Shown in pieces: positions 25,886 to 35,322 of a stretch of DNA of 64,000 nt. Each line of letters opens with the position of its first letter. The stretch's first letter is position 1. The notes beneath the pieces were generated by a model. That model was not told where the DNA came from and made no database searches. It saw only the letters and a list, made by a program, of their open reading frames with translations. The translations under genes and the position numbers were made by a program. Source of the stretch: Syntrophomonadaceae bacterium (GTDB taxonomy: Bacteria > Bacillota > PH28-bin88); assembly GCA_018333865.1 (NCBI GenBank), contig JAGXSE010000037.1:62001-126000 (forward strand), written 5' to 3'.

Positions 25886-27565
25886 CTATAAAGATATGCT
25901 TTGCTTATACTCACCGAAAACGTCCCTCAGAACTCCACAAATTTCACCGAGTGTTGCATAAGAATTTACTGTCTCTAATATAATTGGCATCAAATTCGCG
26001 TTGGTATAAGCAGCAGTCCTGAGCTTTTTCAATGTGCTTTTTACAGCTTCGTTATCACGCCTCTTTTTTAGTTCTTTCAGCTTTTCGACTTGCCGTTCGC
26101 CTACTTTTGGGTCTAGTCTTAACAACCCTTTTGGAGGTTCCTCTTTGGTTTGGAAACTGTTGACACCTATTACTATGGTTTGAAGAGATTCTACTTCCTT
26201 CTGATGATTATATGCGCTGTCTTGAATTTCTTTTTGGATAAAGCCTAACTCAATCGCCCTGGGTGCTCCACCGAGCTCGTCAATCTTAACAATATATTCC
26301 ATGACTTTCTGTTCAATTTCATCGGTCAAGGCTTCTAGATAATAGGAACCACCCATTGGGTCAATGGTATCTGCCGCACCGATTTCATAGCCAATCACTT
26401 GTTGAGTACGAAGAGCAATCAAGACAGATTCCTCATTTGGCAAAGCCAGGGCTTCGTCCTTCGAGTTAGTATGAAGTGATTGGGTACCCCCTAAAACAGC
26501 GCTTAAGGCTTGGAAAGCAACACGAATTATGTTAACATTCGGCTGTTGTGCAGTTAGAGTAGAGCCTCCTGTTTGGGTGTGGAATCTTAGCATAAGTGAT
26601 TTGGCGTCCTTAGCCCCAAACCTTTCTCGCATGATCTTGGCCCAAATCCTTCTGGCTGCCCTGAATTTAGCTATTTCCTCAAAGAAATTGGTGTGGGCGT
26701 TAAAGAAGAAAGACAGGCGGGGTGCAAATTCATCCACCTCAAGGCCCGCATCAATAGCGGCTTTAACATACGCAATCCCATCAGCCAAAGTAAAGGCTAC
26801 TTCCTGTACAGCCGTTGATCCGGCTTCACGAATGTGGTACCCACTAATGCTGATTGTATTCCATTGAGGAATATGATCTTTGCAAAAACTAAAAACATCT
26901 GTTACTAACCGCATGGAAGGCTCTGGCGGGAATATATACGTACCCCGAGCAACATATTCTTTTAAAATATCATTCTGGATGGTGCCGCTAAGATCTTTAA
27001 TATTAACCCCCTGCTTTTCTGCTACTGCAATATACATGGCAAGCAAAATGGCTGCAGGTGCATTAATGGTCATTGAAGTGCTGACTTTATCCAATGGTAT
27101 GCCTTCGAATAGATTCTCCATATCTTGCAGGGAGTCTATCGCTACCCCTACTTTGCCAACTTCCCCCATAGCCAGGTCATGGTCAGAATCATACCCTATC
27201 TGTGTGGGCAGATCAAAGGCAACACTTAACCCGGTTTGTCCTTGCTGAAGCAAATATTTAAAACGAGTATTTGTTTCCTCGGCAGACCCAAAACCGGCGT
27301 ACTGGCGCATGGTCCATAGCCTTCCACGATACATTGTGCTTTGCACGCCGCGGGTAAAGGGATACTCTCCAGGAAAACCTAATTTCTGATTATATTGGTT
27401 TATTGCTGTGTCAAGGGGGGTATAAAGTCTCTTGACATTTATTTTTGAAGAAGTTTTAAATTCTTTTAATCTTTCCGGGTATTTTTCACAGCTTTTATCA
27501 ACACTACCTTCCCATTTTTTAAATCCCACTACAGTTTCTCTATTTATTCCCTCATTACTATTCAC
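25886..27565 (-). CDS. mcmA1: Methylmalonyl-CoA mutase, catalytic subunit
   Basis: About 559 residues containing only the catalytic TIM barrel; the B12 domain is the next gene. Family motifs are [19 protein letters not shown] region (TRGVQSTMY), [18 protein letters not shown] (quoted in part), [12 protein letters not shown] and [13 protein letters not shown]. It rearranges succinyl-CoA and methylmalonyl-CoA through an adenosyl radical. The GTG at 27565 is chosen because a GGAGGTG site precedes it by seven bases. It is followed by mcmA2, mce and the Na+ pump. Confidence 0.95.
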   Translation of the reverse strand: MNSNEGINRETVVGFKKWEGSVDKSCEKYPERLKEFKTSSKINVKRLYTPLDTAINQYNQKLGFPGEYPFTRGVQSTMYRGRLWTMRQYAGFGSAEETNTRFKYLLQQGQTGLSVAFDLPTQIGYDSDHDLAMGEVGKVGVAIDSLQDMENLFEGIPLDKVSTSMTINAPAAILLAMYIAVAEKQGVNIKDLSGTIQNDILKEYVARGTYIFPPEPSMRLVTDVFSFCKDHIPQWNTISISGYHIREAGSTAVQEVAFTLADGIAYVKAAIDAGLEVDEFAPRLSFFFNAHTNFFEEIAKFRAARRIWAKIMRERFGAKDAKSLMLRFHTQTGGSTLTAQQPNVNIIRVAFQALSAVLGGTQSLHTNSKDEALALPNEESVLIALRTQQVIGYEIGAADTIDPMGGSYYLEALTDEIEQKVMEYIVKIDELGGAPRAIELGFIQKEIQDSAYNHQKEVESLQTIVIGVNSFQTKEEPPKGLLRLDPKVGERQVEKLKELKKRRDNEAVKSTLKKLRTAAYTNANLMPIILETVNSYATLGEICGVLRDVFGEYKQSISL

Positions 27566-27602
27566 AGCGAAGCACCTCCGCGATAATGACATGTTATTAT
27601 AA

Positions 27603-28469
27603 CTACGACAACGATTTTATAATGTCTGGAACTTGGAAGGGCAGCTCAGCTACATACACCCCTGCTGATTGTAGTGCCTTTATTTTTCCAGCATAAGTCC
27701 CCTTTCCTTTTTCAATAATTGCTCCTGCATGACCCATCCTCTTTCCGGGAGGCGCACTTTTGCCGGCAATGTAGGCAATTACGGGCTTGGTAAGGTTAGC
27801 CCTAATATACTCAGCAGCCTGCTCCTCACTGCTTCCGCCAATTTCACCAATCATTACGATAGCCTTTGTCTGATCATCCTTTTCAAAATTTTCAAGTACG
27901 TCTATAAAATTTAAGCCCACAATCCGGTCTCCTCCCAAACCTACCACCGTACTTGTACCCATTCCCCACTCTTTCAAATTCGCAACTATTTCATAGCTGA
28001 GAGTGCCGCTACGGGCTACAACGCCAATATTTCCGGGAATAAAGAACTGATTAGGCATAATCCCCATCTTCGATTTACCGGAAGAGACTAACCCAAAGGT
28101 ATTAGGGCCAATAATAGTTGCGTTTCGAGATTTGGCAAAAGCCATCATATACATGGCGTCATGTAATGGGATATGCTCTGAAATACAAACCACAAGCTTT
28201 ACCCCTGCATCTATTGCTTCCATGGCAGCATCCATTGCGGAGGGAGCCGGGATGAATAAAATGCTGGCGTCAATTTCTTCCTCTTTCACTGCGGCAGAAA
28301 CAGTATCAAATACAGGAATCCCTTCGACCGTTGTGCCTCCCTTGCCGGGAGAAACACCTGCGACTATCCTTGTCCCATAATCAAGCATCTGTCTGGTGTG
28401 GAATGCGCCCTGTTTACCCGATATGCCTTGGACCAATACTTTTGTTGTTTCGTTTATGTAAATTGCCAT
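27603..28469 (-). CDS. sucD: Succinyl-CoA ligase, alpha subunit
   Basis: 288 residues. The CoA-binding Rossmann start is [20 protein letters not shown] (short form [10 protein letters not shown]) and the phosphorylated active-site histidine is in [13 protein letters not shown]. It interconverts succinate and succinyl-CoA with formation or use of ATP. It lies 63 bases after sucC and upstream of the mutase genes, which consume or supply succinyl-CoA. Confidence 0.96.
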   Translation of the reverse strand: MAIYINETTKVLVQGISGKQGAFHTRQMLDYGTRIVAGVSPGKGGTTVEGIPVFDTVSAAVKEEEIDASILFIPAPSAMDAAMEAIDAGVKLVVCISEHIPLHDAMYMMAFAKSRNATIIGPNTFGLVSSGKSKMGIMPNQFFIPGNIGVVARSGTLSYEIVANLKEWGMGTSTVVGLGGDRIVGLNFIDVLENFEKDDQTKAIVMIGEIGGSSEEQAAEYIRANLTKPVIAYIAGKSAPPGKRMGHAGAIIEKGKGTYAGKIKALQSAGVYVAELPFQVPDIIKSLS

Positions 28470-28532
28470 TTGCCGATAGCACCTCCGCAGAATTAGTTGA
28501 AAGTCTTGGGTTGCAATTCATTACTACAAGTT

Positions 28533-29639
28533 TTAATGACGGGTTAAATCCACAATTTTTATAACGGCTTCCTTCATACTTTTATAGGCTTCAATGCCTA
28601 CCTCCTGGAGCAACTTAACCCCCTGCTCCTCATTTGTACCTACCAACCTGATTACGACCGGCACCGGTATCTCAATTGTTTCCCTCACCTTTAAAAAAGC
28701 TTTAGCCACATCATCACAGCGGGTGATTCCTCCAAATACATTTATCAAAATGGCCTTGGGGGTTGCTGACAAAAGAATTTCCAAGGCTTTTGCGGTTTTT
28801 TCGATCCCGGCTCCTCCACCCGCATCCAAAAAATTTGCTGGCGACCCACCAAAAAACTGCAAGGTGTCTAAAGTAGCCATGGTAATACCTGCCCCATTAG
28901 CCATCACCGCAATATCCCCATCTAGCTCAACATATGCAAGTCCAAGGGCATGGGCGTTTTGTTCAGCATCTGTTCTTTCCTCTACATAAGGGAGATTTTT
29001 TTGGCGGTATAGAGCGTCGTCATCAATGGTTATTTTGGCATCTGCAGCAATTAACTTGTCCCTAGAAATAATTAATGGGTTTATTTCAACTAACTCAGCA
29101 TCTAAATCATGAAAAAGATTATATAGGTTTACTACAATAGTAACAAAATGATTTACCAAAGAGCCGGGCAAGCCCATTTTACGAGCAAGTTCCCTGGCGA
29201 CATAAGGCTGAATGCCGACAAATACGTCAATAGGATATTTAAAAATTAAATTCTCGGGCACTTCTTCAATGTCCATACCTCCCTGGGAGGATGCGAGTAA
29301 AATTGGGGCCTTCAAAGAAGTATCTATTGTAATTGCAAGGTATAATTCCTTATCAATCTGGATCTTTTCTTCCACCAGAACTGCCTCAATCCTTAAACCG
29401 TTTAATCCGGCTGCAAACATGTTTTTTACAAGAAGCTCTGCCTCATCCGAGTTATTGGTAAATTTGATGCCGCCACTTTTCCCTCGTTTTCCCGATAGGA
29501 CTTGCGATTTAAGAACAACGCTGCCTAATTCGTCAACAATAGGGCCTATTCTATCGCCTGGGAAAACCACTTTGCCAATTGGCACAGGAATACCATACTT
29601 GCGAAATATTTCCTTGCCTAGATATTCATAGTATTTCAT
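28533..29639 (-). CDS. sucC: Succinyl-CoA ligase (ADP-forming), beta subunit
   Basis: A 368-residue ATP-grasp protein. Family landmarks are KSQVLSGKRGKSGGIKF, AELVEINPLII and FLDAGGGAGIEKTAKAL, with INVFGGITRCDDVA near the C-terminus. It pairs with SucD. It is the first metabolic gene of the methylmalonyl-CoA cluster and directly follows a PAS-domain regulator gene (33 bases), which fits local control of the cluster. Confidence 0.96.
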   Translation of the reverse strand: MKYYEYLGKEIFRKYGIPVPIGKVVFPGDRIGPIVDELGSVVLKSQVLSGKRGKSGGIKFTNNSDEAELLVKNMFAAGLNGLRIEAVLVEEKIQIDKELYLAITIDTSLKAPILLASSQGGMDIEEVPENLIFKYPIDVFVGIQPYVARELARKMGLPGSLVNHFVTIVVNLYNLFHDLDAELVEINPLIISRDKLIAADAKITIDDDALYRQKNLPYVEERTDAEQNAHALGLAYVELDGDIAVMANGAGITMATLDTLQFFGGSPANFLDAGGGAGIEKTAKALEILLSATPKAILINVFGGITRCDDVAKAFLKVRETIEIPVPVVIRLVGTNEEQGVKLLQEVGIEAYKSMKEAVIKIVDLTRH

Positions 29640-29671
29640 TTTAATCCCCCATTCTACAACATTATTTAAAA

Positions 29672-30667
29672 TTAGCTTTTTAGAAACTGGCAGTTATTAC
29701 GATCTGTCATCGTCATCCTGTCAATATCCTGGTACTTCCGCAATTTGTTATAGAGGGTAGCCAGAGAAATGTTTAAAGCCCGAGCAGCATTCTTTTTACC
29801 GCTAAGATTCGAACCGTATTTTGAAAGGGCGGTTTTAATCATGATCTCTTCCATTTTTTCTAAAGAGAGAAATTGAAACTGATTAGCTTCGAGTGATTGT
29901 CCAACAAAATCCGAATTTGCATATTTACTGGCACTTATTTGATCGATTTTAGCGTTGAGATTTTGAATAATACTAGAGCTCTTCTTGAGTTCTTCCAGCA
30001 ATTTCATTAAATCATTAACAGGTTGAAAAGCTACAACCGCACCGTCTAATTGCCCATTATTGATAATTGGAGAAGCATTGGAAATGACTTCAACTTCCGA
30101 TCCCCCAACTTTTGTACGGTGATTAATAATTGCTTGCTTGACACGCAGGGATTGAGCCAGGGCTCCGTTAGGGGACACCTCAAAGATACTTTTCCCAATC
30201 CGTTCCTCTTCTCTAATACCTGTTACCCTAGTAAAGGCAGGATTGACATATTTTATCCTCCCTGAACTGTCGGCAACTTCAATCGCCTCCTGGATGGCGT
30301 TTAATATTGCAGTTAACTCACCTTTTAATTTCTTAAAATGTTCTCTGTCCCTAAAAATTCGCAACAACACTTCAATGGCATGATGTCCTAAAACCTCAAG
30401 ACGAGGGTTTATTTCTTCTATTTTATTTTTAATAGCTTCTGTCAGATTTTCAAACGTAATGATCATGTCTATGTTTGGCAAGGAAATCAGATTCTCTGCC
30501 TGATTTAAAGTGTAGCAGCGGCACTGGGGTAAAATTTCTGGCGGAAGATGCAAATTGTCACCCGCTATTGCAGCTACCTCTACTTCCGGCAAAAGTAAAA
30601 GCAACTCACATATTTGGCTAATCTCACAACCATTGCCGATTATGCCAACCCTAATGATCCTCATCAT
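29672..30667 (-). CDS. PAS-domain regulator with Fis-type DNA-binding end but no AAA+ domain
   Basis: About 331 residues. The N-terminal 110 residues look like a Rossmann-type sensing domain (RVGIIGNGCEISQICELLLL). A PAS domain follows at about residues 120-235 (AIQEAIEVADSSGRIKYVNPAFTRVTG, in part). The C-terminus is a Fis/HTH_8 helix-turn-helix (SGKKNAARALNISLATLYNKLRKY, in part). The sigma-54-interacting AAA+ ATPase normally between these is absent. Pelotomaculum thermopropionicum has a PAS regulator (mmcA) at its methylmalonyl-CoA operon, so it likely controls sucC onward. An ATG at 30667 fits a GGA-x8 spacing. Confidence 0.75.
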   Translation of the reverse strand: MMRIIRVGIIGNGCEISQICELLLLLPEVEVAAIAGDNLHLPPEILPQCRCYTLNQAENLISLPNIDMIITFENLTEAIKNKIEEINPRLEVLGHHAIEVLLRIFRDREHFKKLKGELTAILNAIQEAIEVADSSGRIKYVNPAFTRVTGIREEERIGKSIFEVSPNGALAQSLRVKQAIINHRTKVGGSEVEVISNASPIINNGQLDGAVVAFQPVNDLMKLLEELKKSSSIIQNLNAKIDQISASKYANSDFVGQSLEANQFQFLSLEKMEEIMIKTALSKYGSNLSGKKNAARALNISLATLYNKLRKYQDIDRMTMTDRNNCQFLKS

Positions 30668-30671
30668 CCTA

Positions 30672-31928
30672 TCATTCCCAGCTAGAAAGGTATTTCTTTT
30701 GATCTGTCGTAAGTTCATCTATCCTAATCCCTAATGCCTGAAGGCGCATTTTGGCTATTTTTTCGTCGATTTCTTCTGGAACAGGGTAAACTCCTGGTGC
30801 CAAACCTTTATTCTCACACAAATATGTCAGGGACAAGGCTTGCAACCCAAAACTCAAATCCATAATTTCTATTGGATGTCCGTCACCAGAAGCCAGGTTT
30901 ACCAGACGACCCTCGGCCAACAAAAATACACTGCGGCCTCCTGACAAATCAAAGCGCTGCACATTAGGCCTTACAACTTCGTGCCTTAAAGCAACACTAA
31001 ACAGATCGGGCTTAGAAATTTCCACATCAAAATGACCAGCATTGCATAAAACAGCGCCATTTTTAATCTTATCAAAATGACGTCTATCAATAACATTAGC
31101 ATTTCCTGTAACGGTCACAACAAAATCAGCAAACACCATTGCCTCAACTCCTGGCATTACTTCAAAGCCATCCATCAAAGCTTCGTTTGCTCTGATTGGA
31201 TCAACTTCGCATACAATTACTCTTGCCCCTAACCCTTTAGCTCTTAAAGCTACCCCCTTCCCACACCAGCCATAGCCTATAACAACCGCTGTCTTTCCTG
31301 CCACTGAAAGATTAGTTGCTCGCATAATTCCTTCCCAAACTGACTGCCCTGTACCGTACCTGTTATCGAATAAGAATTTGCACTTTGCATCATTAACAGC
31401 GATCATAGGAAACTTTAATGCTTGATCATGTGCCATAGCCCTTAATCGTTTTACTCCGGTTGTCGTTTCTTCACAACCCCCAATAACCTTATTCAGCAAA
31501 GCAGGTCTTTTTTGATGAAGTAAATACACTAAGTCTCCGCCATCGTCAATAATTAGGTTTGGACCATTCTGGATAGTCTGCATAATATGCTCAGAATATT
31601 CCTCTTCAGTGGCCCTATGCCAGGCATGCGCAGCTATTCCGCCTGATACCAGGGCCGCAACAACATCGTCCTGGGTTGACAAAGGGTTGCTGCCACAAAC
31701 CGTTACCTTACCCCCACCAGCTTTGATTACTTCCGCTAAATATGCAGTCTTGGCCTCTATATGTAGACACATTGCGACCTCTAATCCCGCAAAAGGCTGA
31801 GCATGAAGATAATCCATCTCTATTCTTCGTAAAATAGGCATAAAATTCTTGACCCACTCAATTTTTACCCGGCCTTTTGGCGCAAGACCGATGTCTTTGA
31901 TTGAACTATTTTTTAAAATACTATTCAA
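30672..31928 (-). CDS. ahcY: S-adenosylhomocysteine hydrolase
   Basis: A 418-residue NAD-dependent enzyme splitting S-adenosylhomocysteine into adenosine and homocysteine. The NAD-binding run is VIGYGWCGKGVALRAKGLGA and the catalytic DNRYGTGQSVWEGI contains the expected residues; the C-terminus is of the shorter, thermophile/archaeal-like form. The TTG start lies six bases after GGAGGG. Its stop is four bases before the regulator ATG, so the two are likely coupled, though the metabolic link between methyl cycle and methylmalonyl-CoA genes is not obvious. Confidence 0.95.
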   Translation of the reverse strand: MNSILKNSSIKDIGLAPKGRVKIEWVKNFMPILRRIEMDYLHAQPFAGLEVAMCLHIEAKTAYLAEVIKAGGGKVTVCGSNPLSTQDDVVAALVSGGIAAHAWHRATEEEYSEHIMQTIQNGPNLIIDDGGDLVYLLHQKRPALLNKVIGGCEETTTGVKRLRAMAHDQALKFPMIAVNDAKCKFLFDNRYGTGQSVWEGIMRATNLSVAGKTAVVIGYGWCGKGVALRAKGLGARVIVCEVDPIRANEALMDGFEVMPGVEAMVFADFVVTVTGNANVIDRRHFDKIKNGAVLCNAGHFDVEISKPDLFSVALRHEVVRPNVQRFDLSGGRSVFLLAEGRLVNLASGDGHPIEIMDLSFGLQALSLTYLCENKGLAPGVYPVPEEIDEKIAKMRLQALGIRIDELTTDQKKYLSSWE

Positions 31929-32017
31929 TACATACCCTCCAAACTTCCAAATGTTATAATTCTACCTTAATTGTGCAAATCCTCTTTTTTACTCCTAATT
32001 AAAGTTAGTAAACAGGG

Positions 32018-32038
32018 CTAATAATTGCTAATTATTAG
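32018..32038. repeat. AT-rich perfect palindrome downstream of the DUF3786 gene
   Basis: CTAATAATT-GCT-AATTATTAG is a 9-3-9 inverted repeat in the 130-base gap between ahcY and the DUF3786 gene. It may be a weak transcription end for the latter or an operator for ahcY. Confidence 0.5.
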
Positions 32039-32058
32039 AAGGTTTTGTTGATGCAATT

Positions 32059-32679
32059 CTATTTTTTGTAATGCTGCGACTGCTTGTTTAACTCTTTACT
32101 TATAATACCGCAAATAACTGCATAATCTTCGGTAGGCAAATAGTAGGCTGCCGAAGCGTCAAATAAAATTGCAGCACTAGACGGAAATTCTTCGTTGCCC
32201 AACCATAAGATATAGTTAATTGGAATATTGGGGAAAACAGGTATAATCATGCTCATGTCTCCGCCTTGCCCTCTCATTCCCCCGAGTTTTTCTGCAGCAA
32301 ATCTAAATTCCTCCGGACGAGTGCCGAAAAATCTTATAAACGGGTAAATTGCCCTTTGGGTAAAAGGGCCATTGTAAATGTTGCCACCAGGCAATTCTTT
32401 GAAGGAAATCCACCTGTTATGCAGGGGCACCCCTGATGCATGAGCCAGATAATGCAGCAGAAGAATTCTAACCACTGGGTTTACATCCAGTCCGTTTTCG
32501 TGTTTAGTTTCGAAAGAAGGATTTTTAATAAAATAGTTTTGACCAAGAAACCTTAGCTTGATGGAGTCTACACCCACCTGTTCAGCTCCAGCATTAAACA
32601 ACAAGAGATCTAAATCCTTTCCGGCCAAATTATTTAGAGCCTTTTCCAAAGTGACATTAATATTGTAATCTGCTGGCAA
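32059..32679 (-). CDS. DUF3786-domain protein
   Basis: About 206 residues resembling the DUF3786 family of anaerobes, function unknown. Readable family features are the central LDVNPVVRILLLHYL, GVPLHNRWISFKELPGG and the C-terminal ILFDASAAYYLPTEDYAVICG. No membrane segment or Cys cluster is seen. The TTG at 32679 is chosen because AAGGGGGG lies seven bases upstream; a longer frame to 32733 would run through the tRNA-Arg promoter. It is divergent from tRNA-Arg. Confidence 0.7.
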   Translation of the reverse strand: MPADYNINVTLEKALNNLAGKDLDLLLFNAGAEQVGVDSIKLRFLGQNYFIKNPSFETKHENGLDVNPVVRILLLHYLAHASGVPLHNRWISFKELPGGNIYNGPFTQRAIYPFIRFFGTRPEEFRFAAEKLGGMRGQGGDMSMIIPVFPNIPINYILWLGNEEFPSSAAILFDASAAYYLPTEDYAVICGIISKELNKQSQHYKK

Positions 32680-32711
32680 AACTATACCCCCCTTAAAAAA
32701 TGTTATCACAA

Positions 32712-32740
32712 TTGACATTATCAAGCTTTCCATATATAAT
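32712..32740 (+). promoter_or_regulatory. Consensus sigma-A promoter for tRNA-Arg
   Basis: TTGACA (32712-32717) and TATAAT (32735-32740), both perfect, are separated by 17 bases. The tRNA starts 13 bases after the -10. Confidence 0.93.
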
Positions 32741-32752
32741 TATTAAGTACTG

Positions 32753-32828
32753 GCGCCCGTAGCTCAGGGGATAGAGTGACGGAATCCGAGTCCGGAGGTC
32801 GCAGGTTCGATTCCTGCCGGGCGCACCA
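32753..32828 (+). tRNA. tRNA-Arg (anticodon CCG)
   Basis: Acceptor GCGCCCG (32753-32759) pairs with CGGGCGC (32818-32824). The T arm GCAGG-TTCGATT-CCTGC is perfect. The anticodon loop ATCCGAG carries CCG, read as arginine codon CGG. The anticodon stem has four pairs and an A-G mismatch at its outer end (A79/G95 of 32779/32795). Discriminator A and CCA are encoded. Confidence 0.92.
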
Positions 32829-32870
32829 TCTTTAATATATCCTTATTATAATCTTGGTATATCACAGTTT

Positions 32871-32909
32871 AAACCCTCAACCCGTTGGCTGAGGGTTTTA
32901 AATTTTTTA
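32871..32909. terminator. Terminator between tRNA-Arg and the dnaD-like gene
   Basis: AAACCCTCA / TGAGGGTTT forms a 9-bp stem with a ten-base loop. It is followed by AATTTTTT on the plus strand. It lies between convergent genes and may serve both. Confidence 0.82.
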
Positions 32910-32930
32910 TACTTTCTTTCAAAAAAAGCT

Positions 32931-33818
32931 TCATGAAAGTTTTAGATTTTGCTGTTTAATACAGGTGCAAGGCCTTGCTTCTTCGTTATGAATTAACAAA
33001 CCTCTCCCCCCACAAATGGAACATAATTCTGAAACCTCTTGTTTCTGAATAATAACCATAGCGTCTTTTTTAGAGACAACATTTCTTTTTGAATTTTTCA
33101 TGATGCGCATTTGCTCTTTTCGTTGCAGAAATTGTTCTTCATATATGACTGCTTCTTTAACAGTTTTTATCCCATTCTTGTTCCAATCCCGCAAAATAGA
33201 ATCTATGTATTTAAAATTAAGTACGCCTCGCAATACAGATCTTTTCAACGCTTCGCAAATTATCTCCTCTGAAATCCCTTCCGCGCGATTCCATTCGTCA
33301 ATTTTTGCAGCCTCAATTGGAGATAATAACCTTCCGAACTCTTTCTCAAACATCTTGTAAAGGTTAGATAAAATTACTCCGCTTTCTGGATCTGACGGGG
33401 CATTCCACTGAGCACCCGGGGCCATTTGCTGGGCATTATAGTGTCTGGCTTTTTCACAGGCCCACAACTCAGACAGCTTTTCAAATAATCCATCGAGACA
33501 AAAAGCACTTTCCCAGCAACCTCTTTTTTCATTAAATCTTGGGGCGACAGACAGAAATTCTTTCTCCATCAGCTCAGCCAATGTTACTTTAACTTGTTCT
33601 GCATCTATTGTCATACCCCGCTGAATGTGCTCAGGTGAAGGGAAATGATTATTTTCGACCTGGGCATATCTTAGAAGATGAATAAGCACCATTATTTCCA
33701 GTTCAGATAGTCCGAGCTCCTTGTAGAAGCGCAGCAAAATATCTGGAATACTTATAAATCCCCGGACTACCATATCGGCGGCAAAGGCAGACGTGAAATC
33801 TTTTTTGCTATTTGGCAT
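32931..33818 (-). CDS. DnaD-like replication initiation/primosome protein
   Basis: 295 residues. The N-terminal winged helix (ELGLSELEIMVLIHLLRYAQ, in part) and the C-terminal DnaD/DnaB2 domain (YKMFEKEFGRLLSPIEAAKIDEW ... FKYIDSILRDWNKNGIKT, in part) are recognisable. The C-terminal end adds a small Cys-rich segment (CSICGGRG ... CTC) that could bind zinc and is not part of classical DnaD. DnaD family proteins help load the replicative helicase. It is separate from dnaC or dnaI here, so it may be an accessory copy. Confidence 0.8.
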   Translation of the reverse strand: MPNSKKDFTSAFAADMVVRGFISIPDILLRFYKELGLSELEIMVLIHLLRYAQVENNHFPSPEHIQRGMTIDAEQVKVTLAELMEKEFLSVAPRFNEKRGCWESAFCLDGLFEKLSELWACEKARHYNAQQMAPGAQWNAPSDPESGVILSNLYKMFEKEFGRLLSPIEAAKIDEWNRAEGISEEIICEALKRSVLRGVLNFKYIDSILRDWNKNGIKTVKEAVIYEEQFLQRKEQMRIMKNSKRNVVSKKDAMVIIQKQEVSELCSICGGRGLLIHNEEARPCTCIKQQNLKLS

Positions 33819-33846
33819 AGAACCCCTTCTTTACATTGATTCACTA

Positions 33847-35187
33847 TCAGATATCAGCAAAAAATTGTTCGACCTTGGAAACAGCCTCCGGCAAGGCAAA
33901 AACAATTATAAGGTCTCCCGCCAGCAGAACATCGGAACCAGATGGAATTATTACTTTATTAGCACGCACAATAGCTCCGATCAAGGCACTCCTGGGAAAC
34001 TTATAAGACTGAAGCGGTTTCCCTAGAATTGCCAAATGATCGGGCACAATTATTTCCATTGTTTCGGCTCCGCCACCCTGCCACAAAGAAACTGACACAA
34101 TACCCCCCTTTCTAATATATTTTAAAATTGCGCTTGCTACAAGGGTTCTGGGACTTATCGCCACATCTATTCCGACTCTTTCAACCAATGAAATATAATC
34201 AGATCTTCTTATTTGGGCGATGGTTTTTTTTGCGCCAAGCTCCTTTGCCAGGAGAGATACCAGAAGGTTAACCTTGTCATCGTCAGTTACAGCCACAAAC
34301 AGGTCTGACTTGCCGACATTCTCTTGTTCCAACAGATGAATATCCGTTCCGTCCCCATTGAGCACCATCACTTTGTTGAGCTGATTAGTTATCTCCATGC
34401 ACTTGTTTACGTCTTTTTCTAGCAGTTTTATCGATAAATTTTTCCGTTCTAAAAGTTTCGCCAGATAAAAACCTAAACGGCCCCCCCCAAGGATAAAAAC
34501 CGATTGAATTTTTGCCCTTTCACTTCCTAAGAGTTTTTCGATTTCCTTCATTAACCTTGTTTCAGCAACGATAAAAATGTGATCATAAGGTAGCAACAAA
34601 TCGTCCCCCCGGGGGACCATAATTTTTCCTGATCTGAGAATCGCAGCGATTAAATAAGGGTATGAAAAATTAAGATCTCTTAATTTTTTGTTGACAATAG
34701 GATTGTTTGGCATTAGGGACAATTCTAAAAGCATAACCTTGCCATCAGCATAATATTCTACTGCTAATGCTTCCGGAACTTCCACCAATTCTGCTATTGC
34801 CTTAGCAGCAACTTTTTCTGGGTTGATTACCAAGTCAATCCCTAGAGAAGCCGCTTGGGCCATTGTCGCCGTATCAATATATTCTGGGTTTCTTACACGA
34901 GCAATGGTACGGGGTACACCCATGTTTTTGGCAACTAAACAAGCAACCATATTTAATTCGTCCTGCTCGGTTACAGCTACAAGCAAATCAGCTTCTCTAA
35001 TCTTTGCGTTCTCTAATACGTTAACGCTAGCGCCATTGCCGAATATTGTCTGGACATCCAAATTCTCTTCTACAATTCTTTGTCTCTCTTCATCCCGCTC
35101 AATTACGATAACATCATGGCTTTCTTGCGACAGCATTTGAGCAATATTGAAGCCGACTTTTCCAGCTCCAACAATAACAACACGCAT
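33847..35187 (-). CDS. trkA: Trk potassium-uptake regulatory protein TrkA
   Basis: About 446 residues made of two RCK units in tandem. Each begins with a Rossmann NAD-binding glycine run: MRVVIVGAGKVGFNIA and FILGGGRLGFYLAKLL; each ends with a TrkA-C domain. It is the cytosolic ring that gates a TrkH/KtrB potassium channel in response to NAD(H) or ATP; the channel gene is not in the window. The ATG at 35187 directly precedes the Rossmann fold and follows AGGTGA. Confidence 0.93.
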   Translation of the reverse strand: MRVVIVGAGKVGFNIAQMLSQESHDVIVIERDEERQRIVEENLDVQTIFGNGASVNVLENAKIREADLLVAVTEQDELNMVACLVAKNMGVPRTIARVRNPEYIDTATMAQAASLGIDLVINPEKVAAKAIAELVEVPEALAVEYYADGKVMLLELSLMPNNPIVNKKLRDLNFSYPYLIAAILRSGKIMVPRGDDLLLPYDHIFIVAETRLMKEIEKLLGSERAKIQSVFILGGGRLGFYLAKLLERKNLSIKLLEKDVNKCMEITNQLNKVMVLNGDGTDIHLLEQENVGKSDLFVAVTDDDKVNLLVSLLAKELGAKKTIAQIRRSDYISLVERVGIDVAISPRTLVASAILKYIRKGGIVSVSLWQGGGAETMEIIVPDHLAILGKPLQSYKFPRSALIGAIVRANKVIIPSGSDVLLAGDLIIVFALPEAVSKVEQFFADI

Positions 35188-35322
35188 TAATAATTCACCT
35201 CTATAAAATTTCAACATTACTTTTGGAAGATAACAATCGAAAAAGTATCTGTTTTTTATATTTGCAGGTTATATTATAATTATCATTAACTAAAAAAACT
35301 AGTGTCCAAACCAGGAGGAAAC

